From assembly GCA_035496255.1 (NCBI GenBank), contig DATJEU010000006.1, forward strand, positions 1 through 64,000: a stretch of DNA of 64,000 nucleotides. Direction: 5' to 3'. Positions 1 to 8,962 of the stretch are shown here, piece after piece. The stretch comes from Gp6-AA40 sp035496255 (GTDB lineage Bacteria; Acidobacteriota; Vicinamibacteria; Vicinamibacterales; UBA2999). The position numbers and the translations under genes were made by a program. The notes below the pieces were generated by a model. The model saw nothing but the letters and a program-made list of their open reading frames with translations, was not told where the DNA came from and ran no database searches. Position 1 is the stretch's first letter, and the number at the start of each line of letters is the position of its first letter.

Positions 1-207
1 AACAAACAGGACGTCGCGCCGGAGCAGTTGGCGGTGCGCCTGCGCAGCGTCTTCGAGGATCGCCGGGACAAGACGATGTTCATCGCCACGGACGGCGGTC
101 CGCGCTACGGCGACATCGTGTTCGTGATCGATACGGCGAGAAGGGTTGGCGTCGAGAAGGTCGGGATTGTGACCGACGCGATGCGCCGATCCGCGGGCGC
201 CAGTTGA
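1..207 (+). CDS. ExbD/TolR-family biopolymer transport protein, C-terminal fragment
   Basis: The window opens inside this gene. The last 68 residues are present, ending at TGA 205-207. The tail carries the periplasmic-domain pattern of ExbD/TolR proteins: a DGGPRYGDIV stretch, then FVIDTARRVGVEKVGIVT. These proteins work with ExbB/TolQ in the inner membrane to couple proton-motive force to TonB or Tol. That fits the TonB-dependent receptor that follows on the opposite strand. The N-terminal membrane anchor lies outside the window, so ExbD and TolR cannot be told apart. Confidence 0.8.
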   Translation, partial: NKQDVAPEQLAVRLRSVFEDRRDKTMFIATDGGPRYGDIVFVIDTARRVGVEKVGIVTDAMRRSAGAS

Positions 208-287
208 GTTGCTGGGGTCACCAGCACACCACGACCGCAGCACGATGATAAAGCGAGCGGACGATGGTGTCTGCGTGCAGTGTCGCT

Positions 288-312
288 CGGGGCGGGCCAA
301 TAACCCGCCCCG
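288..312. terminator. Perfect 9-bp hairpin between convergent exbD-like and TonB-receptor genes
   Basis: CGGGGCGGG (288-296) and CCCGCCCCG (304-312) form a perfect 9-bp stem with a 7-nt loop. It sits about 18 nt past the TonB-receptor stop and 80 nt past the exbD-like stop. There is no clear T-tract on either side, so intrinsic termination is plausible but unproven. The core matches other GGGCGGG palindromes in this window. Confidence 0.5.
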
Positions 313-329
313 ACGGTGAGGCCTGTTTC

Positions 330-3300
330 CTAGAAGCGGATCCGCATGCCGAACTGCGCCTGCCAGCGTGACCGGAGGTCGTCCAGCGAATATCGATCGG
401 CGCCAGGCTTAGCCACCGAGTTCAACGTGTAGGTGTATTTGCCGGTGGCATCGGTCGTTGCCTGGACGACGAGCAGATCGTGAAAGTTGGCGTACTGCAC
501 GAGTCCCTTGTTGTGATCGAACAGGTTGATCAGATTCAGGACGTCCGCCGTGAACTCGGGCTTGAAGCGACCGATGCCGACGTTGAAACCGGCGTGGAAA
601 TCGAGCGAGTTCGTCCAGGGCACACGGCAACTGTTGCGCTTGAAGATCGTTCCGGGGGCAGCGTCGCTGCAGTCACCGGCCTCGAGGAAGTTGACCAGGT
701 CCTGATATGTACCGCCATTGATCGTAACTTCGCCTTCACGCGGGTAGTAGAGAAGGTCATTCGTCGAGGCACCGTCCTTGTTCACGTCGCTGCCGAAGTT
801 GTACGAGTACGGCCGGCCGCTCTGCCCGTTGTAGAAGGCCGAGAGCGTCACGCCGACGTGTCGTACATCGAACACGTAGGAGCCGGTCAGGACGATGCGG
901 TGGCCGACGTCATAGTTCGAGACGGCGAGTTCAGGATTGTTGATGTCACCTGGGGTGTAGACATTGATCCAGGTTGAGCGCGCCGTGCTGTTGGTGCCGT
1001 CATTGATCGTTCGCGCGCGGCCATAGAGATACGAGCCGCTCGCAAACCAGCCGTTGCGGAACCGCTTGTCCAGCTTCGTCGCGACGCTCCAGTTCGTGCC
1101 CTGGTCGGTGTTTGTCAGCAGCAGCACGTCGCTGAACGTCGGGTTGACCCGGCTGAACACCGGCCGGCCATCGGCCAGCGTGCTCGTCTGCACGAGATTC
1201 AGGTTCTTGTAGGCGATGTCCTTGATCGTGCTCGCGAACAGCCATTCGGTTGTCGACGTGAGCCCCCAGGGCAGTTCACGGTCGTAGGCGAGGTTGCCGC
1301 GCAGCATCTGCGGGTAGTCGTACTTCGGATCGACCACATCGATTTCGTTCGTCGAGGCGCTGCCGATATTGGTCGGCTGCGAATCCGGGTCCGGCGAGAA
1401 CGGAATATTCGCCGTGGCGCTGAACGTGTTCGTACTCAGACGGCGGAATTCGATGCCGCTGTTCCCGTACTGGTTCGATAGCCAGACGTATGGTGTGCGC
1501 CCGCCGAAGATGCCGAGGCCGCCGCGCACCTGCTGGCGCGTGGTGCCCGGCAGGGCCCAGTTGAAGCCCGCGCGCGGCGAGAACGTCGATGTCTGCGGGA
1601 CGACGTTGGTGGCGAAGCCATAGGTGCTCAGCGCCACCGGGTTTTCCGTGGGCTTCTGCGGGAAGATCGGCTTGTCCCACCGGAGGCCGTAGGTGACCGA
1701 GAAGTTGTCGCGCACGCGCCACTGATCGCCGGCATAGAACCCGATCTGCCGGACGGGGAAGCGCGCCGCCTGCTGCGGATCCGGCGTCAGCGAGAAGCCA
1801 TAGGTGTACAGCTGCGCGCTGCCGGTCTCCAGCGTGTCGAGACTGGCGAACTCGTAGTTGCCGAAGTTGTTCTGGATGAACAGATTCCGGAACTTGAACA
1901 GCTCGTTGTGCGTGCCGACGGTGAAATTGTGGTTGCCGTGGACCAGCGTGAAGTCGTTCGTGATTTCCACGTTGTCCTGATCGAGCTGGTTGGCCTGCGA
2001 GCTGTTTTCCGTCCCGGCGACCAGGCGCGCACCGTCAGGCAGTCGCACGGTTACCATCGGGAAGCGCGTCGGTGTCGTGCGGAATTCACGAATCCGCTGG
2101 TACATGACGCGGAACTCATTGAACTTGGTCCCGGCGCTGGTGTTCAGTTGACCGACGGTCGAATTCGTCTTGCTCTGGATTCGATAGAAGTTGTCGGGAA
2201 GTTTGTAGGTCTGCGCCGTCTGCGTCCCGACGTCGTTGAGGCCGTCGACATAGTTGTGGCGAACGGTCAACTGGCTTCGGCCAAGGTTGAAGTCGGTGCG
2301 TCCGAACACCTTGTTGTTGTTCGTTGCACGGATGAACTCGTCCAGTGTGCCAGGGGCGTAGCCGTATCGGTTCTTCAGGATGTCGAGCAGGCGCTGTCCT
2401 TCCGCCTGGTGATTGAACGCGACGCCAGACGTGCCGGAGATCGAGTATCCGGACGGCGTGTTGCGGCGGCCCCATTCCACGTTGCCAAGAAAGAACGCGC
2501 GGTTACGCACGATCGGTCCGCCGAGTGTGCCGCCGAACTGCTTGTCGTTGAACGTGGCGATCGGCTGGTTGTTGACGCCGTCGCCGACCAGGCTCTGGTC
2601 CCTGAAGACGTAGAACGCGGAACCCGTGATGTCGTTGGCGCCGCTGCGCGTGATCGCGTTCACGCCACCGGCGGAGAAGCTCCCCTGACGCACGTCGTAC
2701 GGCGTAACCACCAGTTGCAGTTCCTGAATGACGTCGAGGCTGATTGGCTGCGTCTCCTCCGCGCCACCGGGCGTGCCGCCGGATGCGCCGATGCTGAACA
2801 GGTCGTTGTTCACGGCGCCGTCGATCTGGATGTTGTTGTAGCGGGTATTGCTGCCTGCGATCGACAGGGCCGGAGAATCGGCGTTGAAGGAGTACTGGAC
2901 GAAGCTGGGCGAGATGCGTGCGAAGTCCTGGATGCTGCGGTTGATCGTCGGCAGCGTTTCCAGTTGCGTTGCCGACACGGTATCGGTGCTGCCGGTTTTG
3001 CTCGCCGAGAACAGCGGCGAGACTTCGGCGGTGACCTGCACGTTCTCCGTCAGTTCAACCTGCAGCGTCACCGGGACCTCGGTTGCCTCGCCGAGACGCA
3101 CCGTCAAATCGCCGATCGTCGCGTTGCGGAAGCCCGACAGCGATGCCGTGAGCTGGTACGGGCCACCGACGCGGACGTTCAGCAGCGAGAAGCGTCCATC
3201 CGCCTGGGTGATCCCTTCGTACTTGATACCGGTGGGGGTGTGCACCGCCGTCACCGATACGCCCGGCAGCACGCCGCCCTGTTGATCGTGTACGACACCG

Positions 3301-3407
3301 GTCAGTGTGCCGGTCGTGACGTCCTGCGCCGACGCGGCCGGCGCCGCCAGCGCGGACAGCGCCGCTGTGAGCAACGCGCACGTCAGGCGCCGCAACGTTT
3401 TCTTCAT
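330..3407 (-). CDS. TonB-dependent receptor with carboxypeptidase-regulatory-like domain
   Basis: The 1025-residue outer-membrane protein starts with a signal peptide (MKKTLRR, hydrophobic stretch, cleavage near ASA-Q, residue ~27). Residues ~33-115 form a carboxypeptidase-regulatory-like beta-sandwich (TGVVHDQQGGVLPGVSVTA, then DGRFSLLNV). A plug-like region (~130-260) and a long beta-barrel rich in aromatic and Asn/Thr residues follow, ending in the C-terminal Phe typical of barrel assembly. The architecture matches the large oligosaccharide or peptide importers common in Acidobacteriota; the substrate cannot be read. A GGAG ribosome site lies upstream of ATG 3405-3407. The neighbouring ExbD/TolR fragment could supply energy coupling. 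Confidence 0.9.
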   Translation of the reverse strand: MKKTLRRLTCALLTAALSALAAPAASAQDVTTGTLTGVVHDQQGGVLPGVSVTAVHTPTGIKYEGITQADGRFSLLNVRVGGPYQLTASLSGFRNATIGDLTVRLGEATEVPVTLQVELTENVQVTAEVSPLFSASKTGSTDTVSATQLETLPTINRSIQDFARISPSFVQYSFNADSPALSIAGSNTRYNNIQIDGAVNNDLFSIGASGGTPGGAEETQPISLDVIQELQLVVTPYDVRQGSFSAGGVNAITRSGANDITGSAFYVFRDQSLVGDGVNNQPIATFNDKQFGGTLGGPIVRNRAFFLGNVEWGRRNTPSGYSISGTSGVAFNHQAEGQRLLDILKNRYGYAPGTLDEFIRATNNNKVFGRTDFNLGRSQLTVRHNYVDGLNDVGTQTAQTYKLPDNFYRIQSKTNSTVGQLNTSAGTKFNEFRVMYQRIREFRTTPTRFPMVTVRLPDGARLVAGTENSSQANQLDQDNVEITNDFTLVHGNHNFTVGTHNELFKFRNLFIQNNFGNYEFASLDTLETGSAQLYTYGFSLTPDPQQAARFPVRQIGFYAGDQWRVRDNFSVTYGLRWDKPIFPQKPTENPVALSTYGFATNVVPQTSTFSPRAGFNWALPGTTRQQVRGGLGIFGGRTPYVWLSNQYGNSGIEFRRLSTNTFSATANIPFSPDPDSQPTNIGSASTNEIDVVDPKYDYPQMLRGNLAYDRELPWGLTSTTEWLFASTIKDIAYKNLNLVQTSTLADGRPVFSRVNPTFSDVLLLTNTDQGTNWSVATKLDKRFRNGWFASGSYLYGRARTINDGTNSTARSTWINVYTPGDINNPELAVSNYDVGHRIVLTGSYVFDVRHVGVTLSAFYNGQSGRPYSYNFGSDVNKDGASTNDLLYYPREGEVTINGGTYQDLVNFLEAGDCSDAAPGTIFKRNSCRVPWTNSLDFHAGFNVGIGRFKPEFTADVLNLINLFDHNKGLVQYANFHDLLVVQATTDATGKYTYTLNSVAKPGADRYSLDDLRSRWQAQFGMRIRF

Positions 3408-3475
3408 GCCAACGTCTCCAATTCGAGTTCCGAGGTGGTTGGGGAAAAAGCTGCCGGCCCGGCAGCCACCTCAAC

Positions 3476-3504
3476 ATACTAGCCGGGCGTGAATAGGAGG
3501 TAAA
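3476..3504 (-). promoter_or_regulatory. Sigma-70-like promoter of the TonB receptor, with leader hairpin
   Basis: On the minus strand, TTTACC (3499-3504) and TAGTAT (3476-3481) are separated by 17 bp. The start codon is about 70 nt downstream. The leader holds a near-perfect palindrome (3450-3466, GCTGCCGG-C-CCGGCAGC) that could stabilise the mRNA or attenuate expression. Promoter call is by inspection only. Confidence 0.5.
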
Positions 3505-3529
3505 CACGACGAACGGCCAGTCACGCGGC

Positions 3530-3568
3530 AAACAAAAAAGGGCCGCCAGCTTGGTCGGCCGGCGGCCC
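3530..3568 (-). terminator. Rho-independent terminator of the TPR lipoprotein gene
   Basis: On the minus strand, GGGCCGCC (3561-3568) pairs with GGCGGCCC (3540-3547) and is followed directly by a run of T residues (the plus strand reads AAAAAAG at 3534-3540). It lies 25 nt beyond the TPR gene stop. This is a textbook intrinsic terminator. Confidence 0.85.
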
Positions 3569-3592
3569 TCTCCACGGACGTGATCGGGGTGG

Positions 3593-4561
3593 CTACTTCT
3601 TGGCGGCGTTGCTCTGCGGCTGCGAACGCTGCTTGTTGCGCAGTTCCTCCGCCTTGCTGCGAAGGTCGTCCGCCTCTTTCAGGAACTTCTGCTGCTCTGC
3701 GGGGTTCTTGGTGATCGTCGCCTTGGTCCGCAGCAGCAGGCCCTTGTAAATCAGCGCCTCGTTGTAATCGCTCTTCAGATCGAGCGCCTTGTTCACGGCG
3801 TCGAGGCCGGCGTCGGCGTAGGTGGCCTTCTGGGCATCGGAGAGCTTGTTGTCCTTCTGCGCCTTGTCCCAGTAGAACGTGGCCAGCGTATAGAACGCCT
3901 CGGGATTGGTGGGTTCCTGGCGCGTGCGCTCCTGCACCGCCTCAATCAGCTTGTCGAAGTTGCCTTGGCGCTGATAGAAACCGGCGAGGTTCATGTACAC
4001 CGACGAGTCCTTCGGTTTCTTTTCACGCGCGGTCAGCAACTGCTGCTCGGCGCGGTCGTAGTCGCCGGCGTCCTCGTAGATCCGTGACAACACGAAGTAG
4101 TTGCGCGTGTCGGTCGGATCCATCTGGATCATGTTCAGCAGGAGCGGCTCCGCCTGCGCCGGATCGTTCATCTTGTCCGGACTGTTGAAGGTGTTGACCA
4201 GATACTGCAGAGACAGCTGCTTGATCGACGCTGTCTGGGCCTGTTCCGCGCCCTTCTTGTAGAACTCCACCGCCTTGGTCAGGTAGGCGTCGTTGGTCGC
4301 GTCGCCCTTCTTCGCCGGCCGATACAGGTTGTCGTAACTGTTGCCGAGGAAGAAATAGAGGTCCGTCATCGACGGGTCGTTCTGGAGGGCCTGCTCGTAA
4401 TACTGCGCGGCTTCCTTGTAATTCTGCGCCGTATACGCCGGATTCCCCTTCTGCACCGCCATCTTTGCCTTGATTTTCCCGATCTGTCCGCAGCCGGCCG
4501 ACATCACGGCAACCGCGAGTACGAGCGCGACCACCGCGGCCCGTGATGAAAACATCCGCAT
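3593..4561 (-). CDS. TPR-repeat lipoprotein
   Basis: The 322-residue product starts at ATG 4559-4561, preceded by an AGGGGGAA ribosome site; a longer frame to 4663 lacks one and delays the signal peptide. The N-terminus is a lipoprotein signal (MRMFSSRAAVVALVLAVAVM, then lipobox SAGC). The rest is tandem tetratricopeptide helices (for example NYKEAAQYYEQALQNDPSM, GDYDRAEQQLLTAREKKP) and a charged tail (EELRNKQRSQPQ). TPR lipoproteins scaffold envelope complexes or act in secretion; no specific role is readable. It has its own promoter and terminator, so it is probably monocistronic. Confidence 0.85.
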   Translation of the reverse strand: MRMFSSRAAVVALVLAVAVMSAGCGQIGKIKAKMAVQKGNPAYTAQNYKEAAQYYEQALQNDPSMTDLYFFLGNSYDNLYRPAKKGDATNDAYLTKAVEFYKKGAEQAQTASIKQLSLQYLVNTFNSPDKMNDPAQAEPLLLNMIQMDPTDTRNYFVLSRIYEDAGDYDRAEQQLLTAREKKPKDSSVYMNLAGFYQRQGNFDKLIEAVQERTRQEPTNPEAFYTLATFYWDKAQKDNKLSDAQKATYADAGLDAVNKALDLKSDYNEALIYKGLLLRTKATITKNPAEQQKFLKEADDLRSKAEELRNKQRSQPQSNAAKK

Positions 4562-4626
4562 CGCATTCCCCCTTGTACAACAGCGAACCGGACGGCCGGC
4601 GCCGCCCACGACCCGTAAAGCACGCG

Positions 4627-4656
4627 AGTATAGTGAGCCGTTTTCGGGCCCGTCAA
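4627..4656 (-). promoter_or_regulatory. Sigma-70-like promoter of the TPR lipoprotein gene
   Basis: On the minus strand, TTGACG (4651-4656) and TATACT (4627-4632) are spaced by 18 bp. Both hexamers are one mismatch from consensus. The predicted start, near 4620, gives a leader of about 60 nt to ATG 4561. Confidence 0.7.
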
Positions 4657-4753
4657 GGGCCATGACGGCTCCATTCGCGGCCGTTTTGTATGATGAACGG
4701 GTCCGTTACTCCCCGCGAGCCAGGCACGTCCTAAGCGTTAGACACCGGGATTC

Positions 4754-6919
4754 ATGATTCGTTTCGAGACGCTGCTCGAAAAAGTGCGGAGTTACACCCC
4801 CGAAGCTGACCTCGAGCTTCTGAGGCGGGCGTACGTCTTTTCCGCCCTCGAGCACAAGGGCCAGGTTCGCCATTCCGGCGAGCCCTACCTTGTCCACCCC
4901 CTCGAAGTCGCCGATTTTCTGGCCGACATGAAGCTCGACGTGGTCGCGGTCTCCGCCGGGCTCCTCCACGACGTGGTCGAAGATACCCTGACCACCCCTG
5001 AGCGGATCAACGAGCTGTTCGGGCCTGAAATCGCGCACGTCGTGGAGGGGGTGACCAAGATCGGTGCGATTCCGTTCTCCTCGAGTGAAGAGCGCCAGGC
5101 GGAGAACTTCCGCAAGATGCTTCTGGCGATGGTGGACGACATCCGTGTCATCCTCGTCAAGCTCGCCGATCGCCTCCATAACATGCGCACGCTCGGCCAC
5201 CTGCCCGAAGAGCGGCGCATCAAAATCGCTCAGGAAACGCTCGATATCTATGCCCCGATCGCCAACCGGCTCGGGATGAGCAAGGTGAAGAACGAGCTGG
5301 AGGAGCTCTCGTTCAAGTACCTGGAGCCGAAGGCGTATGAGGGCCTGCGCGCGCGAGTCGAGGCCAAGCGGCGGATGGCGGAGGCCGCGATCGACGAGCT
5401 CGGCGCAACCCTGCGCCACAAACTCGAGGAGGCCCAGGTTCCGATCACCCGCGTTGACGGCCGCATCAAACGCCTCTACAGCATTCACCTCAAACTCAAA
5501 AAGCAGAAGGTCGATCTCGAGCGGGTCTATGACTTCGTGGCGCTCCGGGTCATCACCAATTCGGTGAAGGACTGCTATGCGGCGCTGGGCATCATTCATC
5601 AGACGTGGTCGCCGGTCCCGGGACGCATCAAAGACTTCATCGCGATGCCGCGCCCGAACGGCTATCAGTCGCTGCACACCTCGGTGATCAGCGAGCACGG
5701 CTTTCCGTTCGAAGTGCAGATTCGCACCGAGGAAATGCATGTCCGGGCGGAGGAAGGCATCGCGGCCCACTGGAAGTACAAAGAAGGACGCGTCGGCGAC
5801 CAACGCGACGAACGCTACTTCCAGTGGATGCGCCAACTGCTCGAAGTGCAACAGGAGGTCCGCGATCCGCAGGAATTCCTGCAGAACCTCAAGATCGACC
5901 TGTACCCCGAGGAGGTCTACATCTTCACGCCCAAGGGCGAGGTGCGATCACTCCCGCGCGGCGCGACCGCGATCGACTTCGCGTACAGCATTCACACCGA
6001 CGTCGGTAACCAGTGCGTGGGTGCGCGCATCAACGGCAAGATGGTGCCGCTCCGCACGCGTCTCCAGAACGGCGACATCGTCGAGATCGTCACGCAGGCG
6101 GGGCACAAGCCGAGCCGAGACTGGCTCGCGTTCGTCTCGACGTCGCGCGCCCGCTCGAAGATCAAACACGTGCTCCAGGGCGAGGAGCGCAATCGCAGCG
6201 TCGAATTAGGGAAGCGCCTGTTCGAAAAGGAAGCGCGCCGCTTTGGACTGAGCCCGCAAGCGCTCCTCGACAGCCCCGAGCTCGCGAAGTTCGCGTCGGA
6301 GTACGGCGCGAGGTCCGGCGAAGACCTGTTGGCTCACATCGGCTACGGCAAGCTGTCGGCGCGCACGGTCCTGCAGAAGGCGGTGCCGCCGGCGCAACTG
6401 AAAGAAAAGGCGCCCGATTCCGCCGTGGTCTCGGTGGTCAAGCGCGTGCTCCGGCCTGGCGGGGTCTCGGACAAGATCAAGGTCCGCGGCACCGACGACA
6501 TCATGGTGTTCCGCGCCAAGTGCTGTAACCCGATCCGGGGCGAGAAGATCGTCGGCTACATCACCCGCGGCAAGGGCGTGTCGGTGCACGCCGCGAGCTG
6601 TCCAAATGTTCTCAACCTGATGTTCGACCCTGAGCGGCGGATCGACGTCGAATGGGACACCGACGTGGATCCCGGCTTTCATACGGTGCGCCTGACGATG
6701 CAGGTGGAGGATCGGAAGGGGATGCTCGCCGAAATCAGCGCACGCGTGTCCGACATCAACACCAACATCACCAACATGGAAGCGCGGACCGGCGACGATC
6801 AGGAGGCGCGTATCGACATGACCGTCGAGATCAGGGACGTGAAGCACCTGGAGAAGGTGATCAAGTCGATCAAGGGTGTTGCTGGGGTGCTCGGCGTGGA
6901 GAGAACAGCGCGGGTCTAG
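4754..6919 (+). CDS. rel: Bifunctional (p)ppGpp synthetase/hydrolase (RelA/SpoT family)
   Basis: The 721-residue protein has the full long-RSH architecture. The N-terminal HD hydrolase has H34, H48 and H72-D73 (GLLHDVVEDT). The synthetase domain carries VYDFVALRVI and the loop PGRIKD at 289-294, the RxKD form of bifunctional enzymes rather than the ExDD form of synthetase-only RelA. A TGS domain (FTPKGEVRSLPRGATAIDFA), a Cys-containing region (KCCNPIRGEKIVGYITRGKG) and a C-terminal ACT domain (VRLTMQVEDRKGMLAEIS) follow. It makes and degrades the stringent-response alarmone from GTP/GDP and ATP. Its stop overlaps the convergent ridA stop by 4 nt. Confidence 0.95.
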   Translation: MIRFETLLEKVRSYTPEADLELLRRAYVFSALEHKGQVRHSGEPYLVHPLEVADFLADMKLDVVAVSAGLLHDVVEDTLTTPERINELFGPEIAHVVEGVTKIGAIPFSSSEERQAENFRKMLLAMVDDIRVILVKLADRLHNMRTLGHLPEERRIKIAQETLDIYAPIANRLGMSKVKNELEELSFKYLEPKAYEGLRARVEAKRRMAEAAIDELGATLRHKLEEAQVPITRVDGRIKRLYSIHLKLKKQKVDLERVYDFVALRVITNSVKDCYAALGIIHQTWSPVPGRIKDFIAMPRPNGYQSLHTSVISEHGFPFEVQIRTEEMHVRAEEGIAAHWKYKEGRVGDQRDERYFQWMRQLLEVQQEVRDPQEFLQNLKIDLYPEEVYIFTPKGEVRSLPRGATAIDFAYSIHTDVGNQCVGARINGKMVPLRTRLQNGDIVEIVTQAGHKPSRDWLAFVSTSRARSKIKHVLQGEERNRSVELGKRLFEKEARRFGLSPQALLDSPELAKFASEYGARSGEDLLAHIGYGKLSARTVLQKAVPPAQLKEKAPDSAVVSVVKRVLRPGGVSDKIKVRGTDDIMVFRAKCCNPIRGEKIVGYITRGKGVSVHAASCPNVLNLMFDPERRIDVEWDTDVDPGFHTVRLTMQVEDRKGMLAEISARVSDINTNITNMEARTGDDQEARIDMTVEIRDVKHLEKVIKSIKGVAGVLGVERTARV

Positions 6920-7299
6920 AGAACCGCGATCAGATCGATCTCGACTTTGACGTCCTTCGGCAGGCGCGCCACCTGCACCGTGGCTCGGGCGGGCGGCGGA
7001 TCGACCACGAACTTTCCATACACCGCGTTCATGGCCGCGAACTCGTTCATGTCCGCCAGGAACACCGTGGTCCGGACGACATGTTCGAACCCGGCGCCGG
7101 CAGCGGTCAGCAACGCCGCGAGATTGCGCATGACCTGCTCGGTCTGCGCGGCGATGTCGGCGCCGACGATCGCCGCCGTTCGGGGATCGATCGGTACCTG
7201 CCCCGAGATGAAGAGCAAATTGCCGGCGCGGATGGCCGGCGAATACGGGCCGATGGCGGCGGGCGCATCGGGCGCCGAGATCACCTCTCTTGCCGCCAT
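6916..7299 (-). CDS. ridA: RidA-family enamine/imine deaminase
   Basis: The 127-residue length is typical of YjgF/YER057c/UK114 proteins. Family hallmarks are visible: AIGPYSPAIRAGNLLFISGQVPID near the N-terminus, the invariant Arg in PPPARATVQVARLP, and the C-terminal VEIDLIAVL. RidA trimers hydrolyse reactive 2-aminoacrylate and other enamines released by PLP enzymes. It lies 10 nt downstream of rpmB on the same strand and is probably co-transcribed with it. Its end overlaps the convergent rel stop. Confidence 0.92.
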   Translation of the reverse strand: MAAREVISAPDAPAAIGPYSPAIRAGNLLFISGQVPIDPRTAAIVGADIAAQTEQVMRNLAALLTAAGAGFEHVVRTTVFLADMNEFAAMNAVYGKFVVDPPPARATVQVARLPKDVKVEIDLIAVL

Positions 7300-7309
7300 C
7301 TTGCGATCC

Positions 7310-7501
7310 CTAGGCAGCCTTGGTGACCTTGCCGGCGCGCAGGCAGCGGGTGCAGACGCGGATCCGGCGCGTCGCGCCGTTCACCAGCGCGCGCACGGTC
7401 TGCAGGTTCGGTTCGAACCGGCGCGGACCGACGTTGTGGGCATGTGACACCGTCCGGCCGACGACCGGACCCTTATCGCAGATTTCGCAACGCTTCGCCA
7501 T
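7310..7501 (-). CDS. rpmB: 50S ribosomal protein L28
   Basis: The 63-residue protein begins MAKRCEICDKGPVVGRTVSH, the L28 signature, and contains RRFEPNLQTVR. It keeps the zinc-binding form of the protein, with CxxC pairs at C5/C8 and C50/C53. L28 is a large-subunit protein. It is followed by ridA after 10 nt; the upstream minus-strand gene ends about 42 nt before it. Confidence 0.95.
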   Translation of the reverse strand: MAKRCEICDKGPVVGRTVSHAHNVGPRRFEPNLQTVRALVNGATRRIRVCTRCLRAGKVTKAA

Positions 7502-7543
7502 GAATCCTCTTTGAACGAACGGGAACCCTGAATTGTAACAGGT

Positions 7544-8194
7544 TTACGGGACGATGATCCCGCTCGCTGGTGCCACCTGGCCTGCGTCCGTACGGGCGGC
7601 TCGATTGACCTGAAGCAGCCGCGCCATCAGCGTCAGATAGGCATTGTCGGCCCCGCCGGCAGTTCGCCGAACGTCTCTCGCGCCCTGCTCGATCGCGCGC
7701 AATGTGACCGCGGCCTCGCGGTCATAGACCGTCGCTCCCTGTTCGCGGATCTGCGTGAGCAGCGTCTGCAATTCACTCGCGAGCTTCCGGGCGACGCTCG
7801 ACTGCGCAGCGTGCTCGTAGATCACGCCTTTGGCCGCGGTCTCGAGCGTTGCGGCAACGGCACCTGCAGCCTCGGCGACGTCGTCGTCAACGACCCGCGC
7901 GAAGCCTTCCGGACGATGCCGTGCGATCACGCTGTGCAGCAGAAAGAACAACTGGTACTGCCGCTCGGTGAGGTGCTGAATGGTCGGCATCAGCAGCGAG
8001 GCGTCGGCGTCCTGTTGTTTGCGCACGACTGCGGCTGGATTCGCGCGCGCAGTGGCGAGGTGCGGGCAGGAGTCGGGACAATCGATCTCGACGAGACGTT
8101 TGGTGCCGCAGCACACGGAGCAAATCGATCGCGCGAGTGCCGGGCACTCGCGTCGCGCCTTGCGTTGGCCGCATACAGGACAGGACATCGCCAT
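7544..8194 (-). CDS. Conserved protein with N-terminal Cys-rich zinc-ribbon-like module
   Basis: I do not recognise a named family for this 216-residue protein. The N-terminus has eight cysteines in the first ~43 residues (CPVCGQRKARREC, then ICSVCCGTKR, then IDCPDSCPH), suggesting two metal sites. The remaining ~170 residues look all-helical, with two Ala-rich amphipathic stretches. Start is ATG 8192-8194, with a second in-frame ATG two codons later. It is followed by rpmB and ridA on the same strand. A nucleic-acid or protein-binding adaptor role is only a guess. Confidence 0.7.
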   Translation of the reverse strand: MAMSCPVCGQRKARRECPALARSICSVCCGTKRLVEIDCPDSCPHLATARANPAAVVRKQQDADASLLMPTIQHLTERQYQLFFLLHSVIARHRPEGFARVVDDDVAEAAGAVAATLETAAKGVIYEHAAQSSVARKLASELQTLLTQIREQGATVYDREAAVTLRAIEQGARDVRRTAGGADNAYLTLMARLLQVNRAARTDAGQVAPASGIIVP

Positions 8195-8374
8195 CAGCTT
8201 CGCACAAGGCGGTGAGCACGAAGCCGAAGTTGGTGCCCTCTCACGAAGAACGTCCTTGCACCGATCGCTGAAATCGCGATAATCAGGCGCAAATCAGCCG
8301 AAATTCCATCGGAACACCCTTTGCAGCCCACCGGGAGCACGAGGCCCGGAGGCTTCACGGATCGGTGAGCGACG

Positions 8375-8962
8375 ATGAGTGAATCGATGGTGCGCACGGA
8401 AACACCGGCCGAGTACTTTCGCGAGCTCGTGCAGTCGGCGATGCAGCATCAACATGTCAACGCGCAGGAAACGACGTCCTTCTACGTCGTCAACCTGCTC
8501 TCGACATTCGTCCATTTCGATCGCGTCCCATCGTCGGGCGAGGACGAAGCGCTCGGCGTGCTGCTTGTGCGTGCGCTGCAGACTGCGGGTGCGGCACAGC
8601 GTCAGGGCTTACGCCGGGTCGGCGATCGATCGCTCTTCATGTCGGGCTTCTTTTCCGACAGCTTGAATCGCGGACTCATCGACATCGACTACTACATTCA
8701 TCTAGGTGAATACGCGTACGGATCGCTCGCGCAACATTCCGACGATACGCTCGGCGACGTCTTCGACGAGCTCGCGGGAAAATTCGGGGCGTTTGTCGAC
8801 GTGCTCGCCGAAGTCAGCGAGCAGTCGGCGTTGAGCAGCAATGTCGACCTGCTGCGCCTGTACGAGCGATTCCTTCGCACCCGCAGTCGACGCACGGGGG
8901 ACCTGCTTGCCGCCCGCGGAATCGTTCCCAACGCGGTCATCGCGAGTAAGCTCGTCCAGTAG
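8375..8962 (+). CDS. Conserved hypothetical protein, predicted all-helical
   Basis: The 195-residue protein has no motif I can assign. It begins near MSESMVRTETPAEYFRELV, has a conserved-looking segment around residues 25-50 (NAQETTSFYVVNLLSTFVHF) and a charged C-terminal helix with RSRRTGDLLAARGIVPN. No signal peptide, membrane segment or metal cluster is visible. It is divergent from the Cys-rich gene at 8194, with a 180-bp intergenic region, and is followed by a 561-bp non-coding gap. Codon use looks like its neighbours, so it is probably real. Confidence 0.65.
   Translation: MSESMVRTETPAEYFRELVQSAMQHQHVNAQETTSFYVVNLLSTFVHFDRVPSSGEDEALGVLLVRALQTAGAAQRQGLRRVGDRSLFMSGFFSDSLNRGLIDIDYYIHLGEYAYGSLAQHSDDTLGDVFDELAGKFGAFVDVLAEVSEQSALSSNVDLLRLYERFLRTRSRRTGDLLAARGIVPNAVIASKLVQ

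Noticed and set aside
1908..3482. 524-codon plus-strand frame opposite the TonB receptor
   Set aside because: It is the antisense shadow of a clear TonB-receptor gene. Its product is Arg/Val/Asp-rich low-order sequence with no domain.
4706..5851. 381-codon minus-strand frame opposite rel
   Set aside because: Complementary to the conserved HD and synthetase domains of rel; no start context or family.
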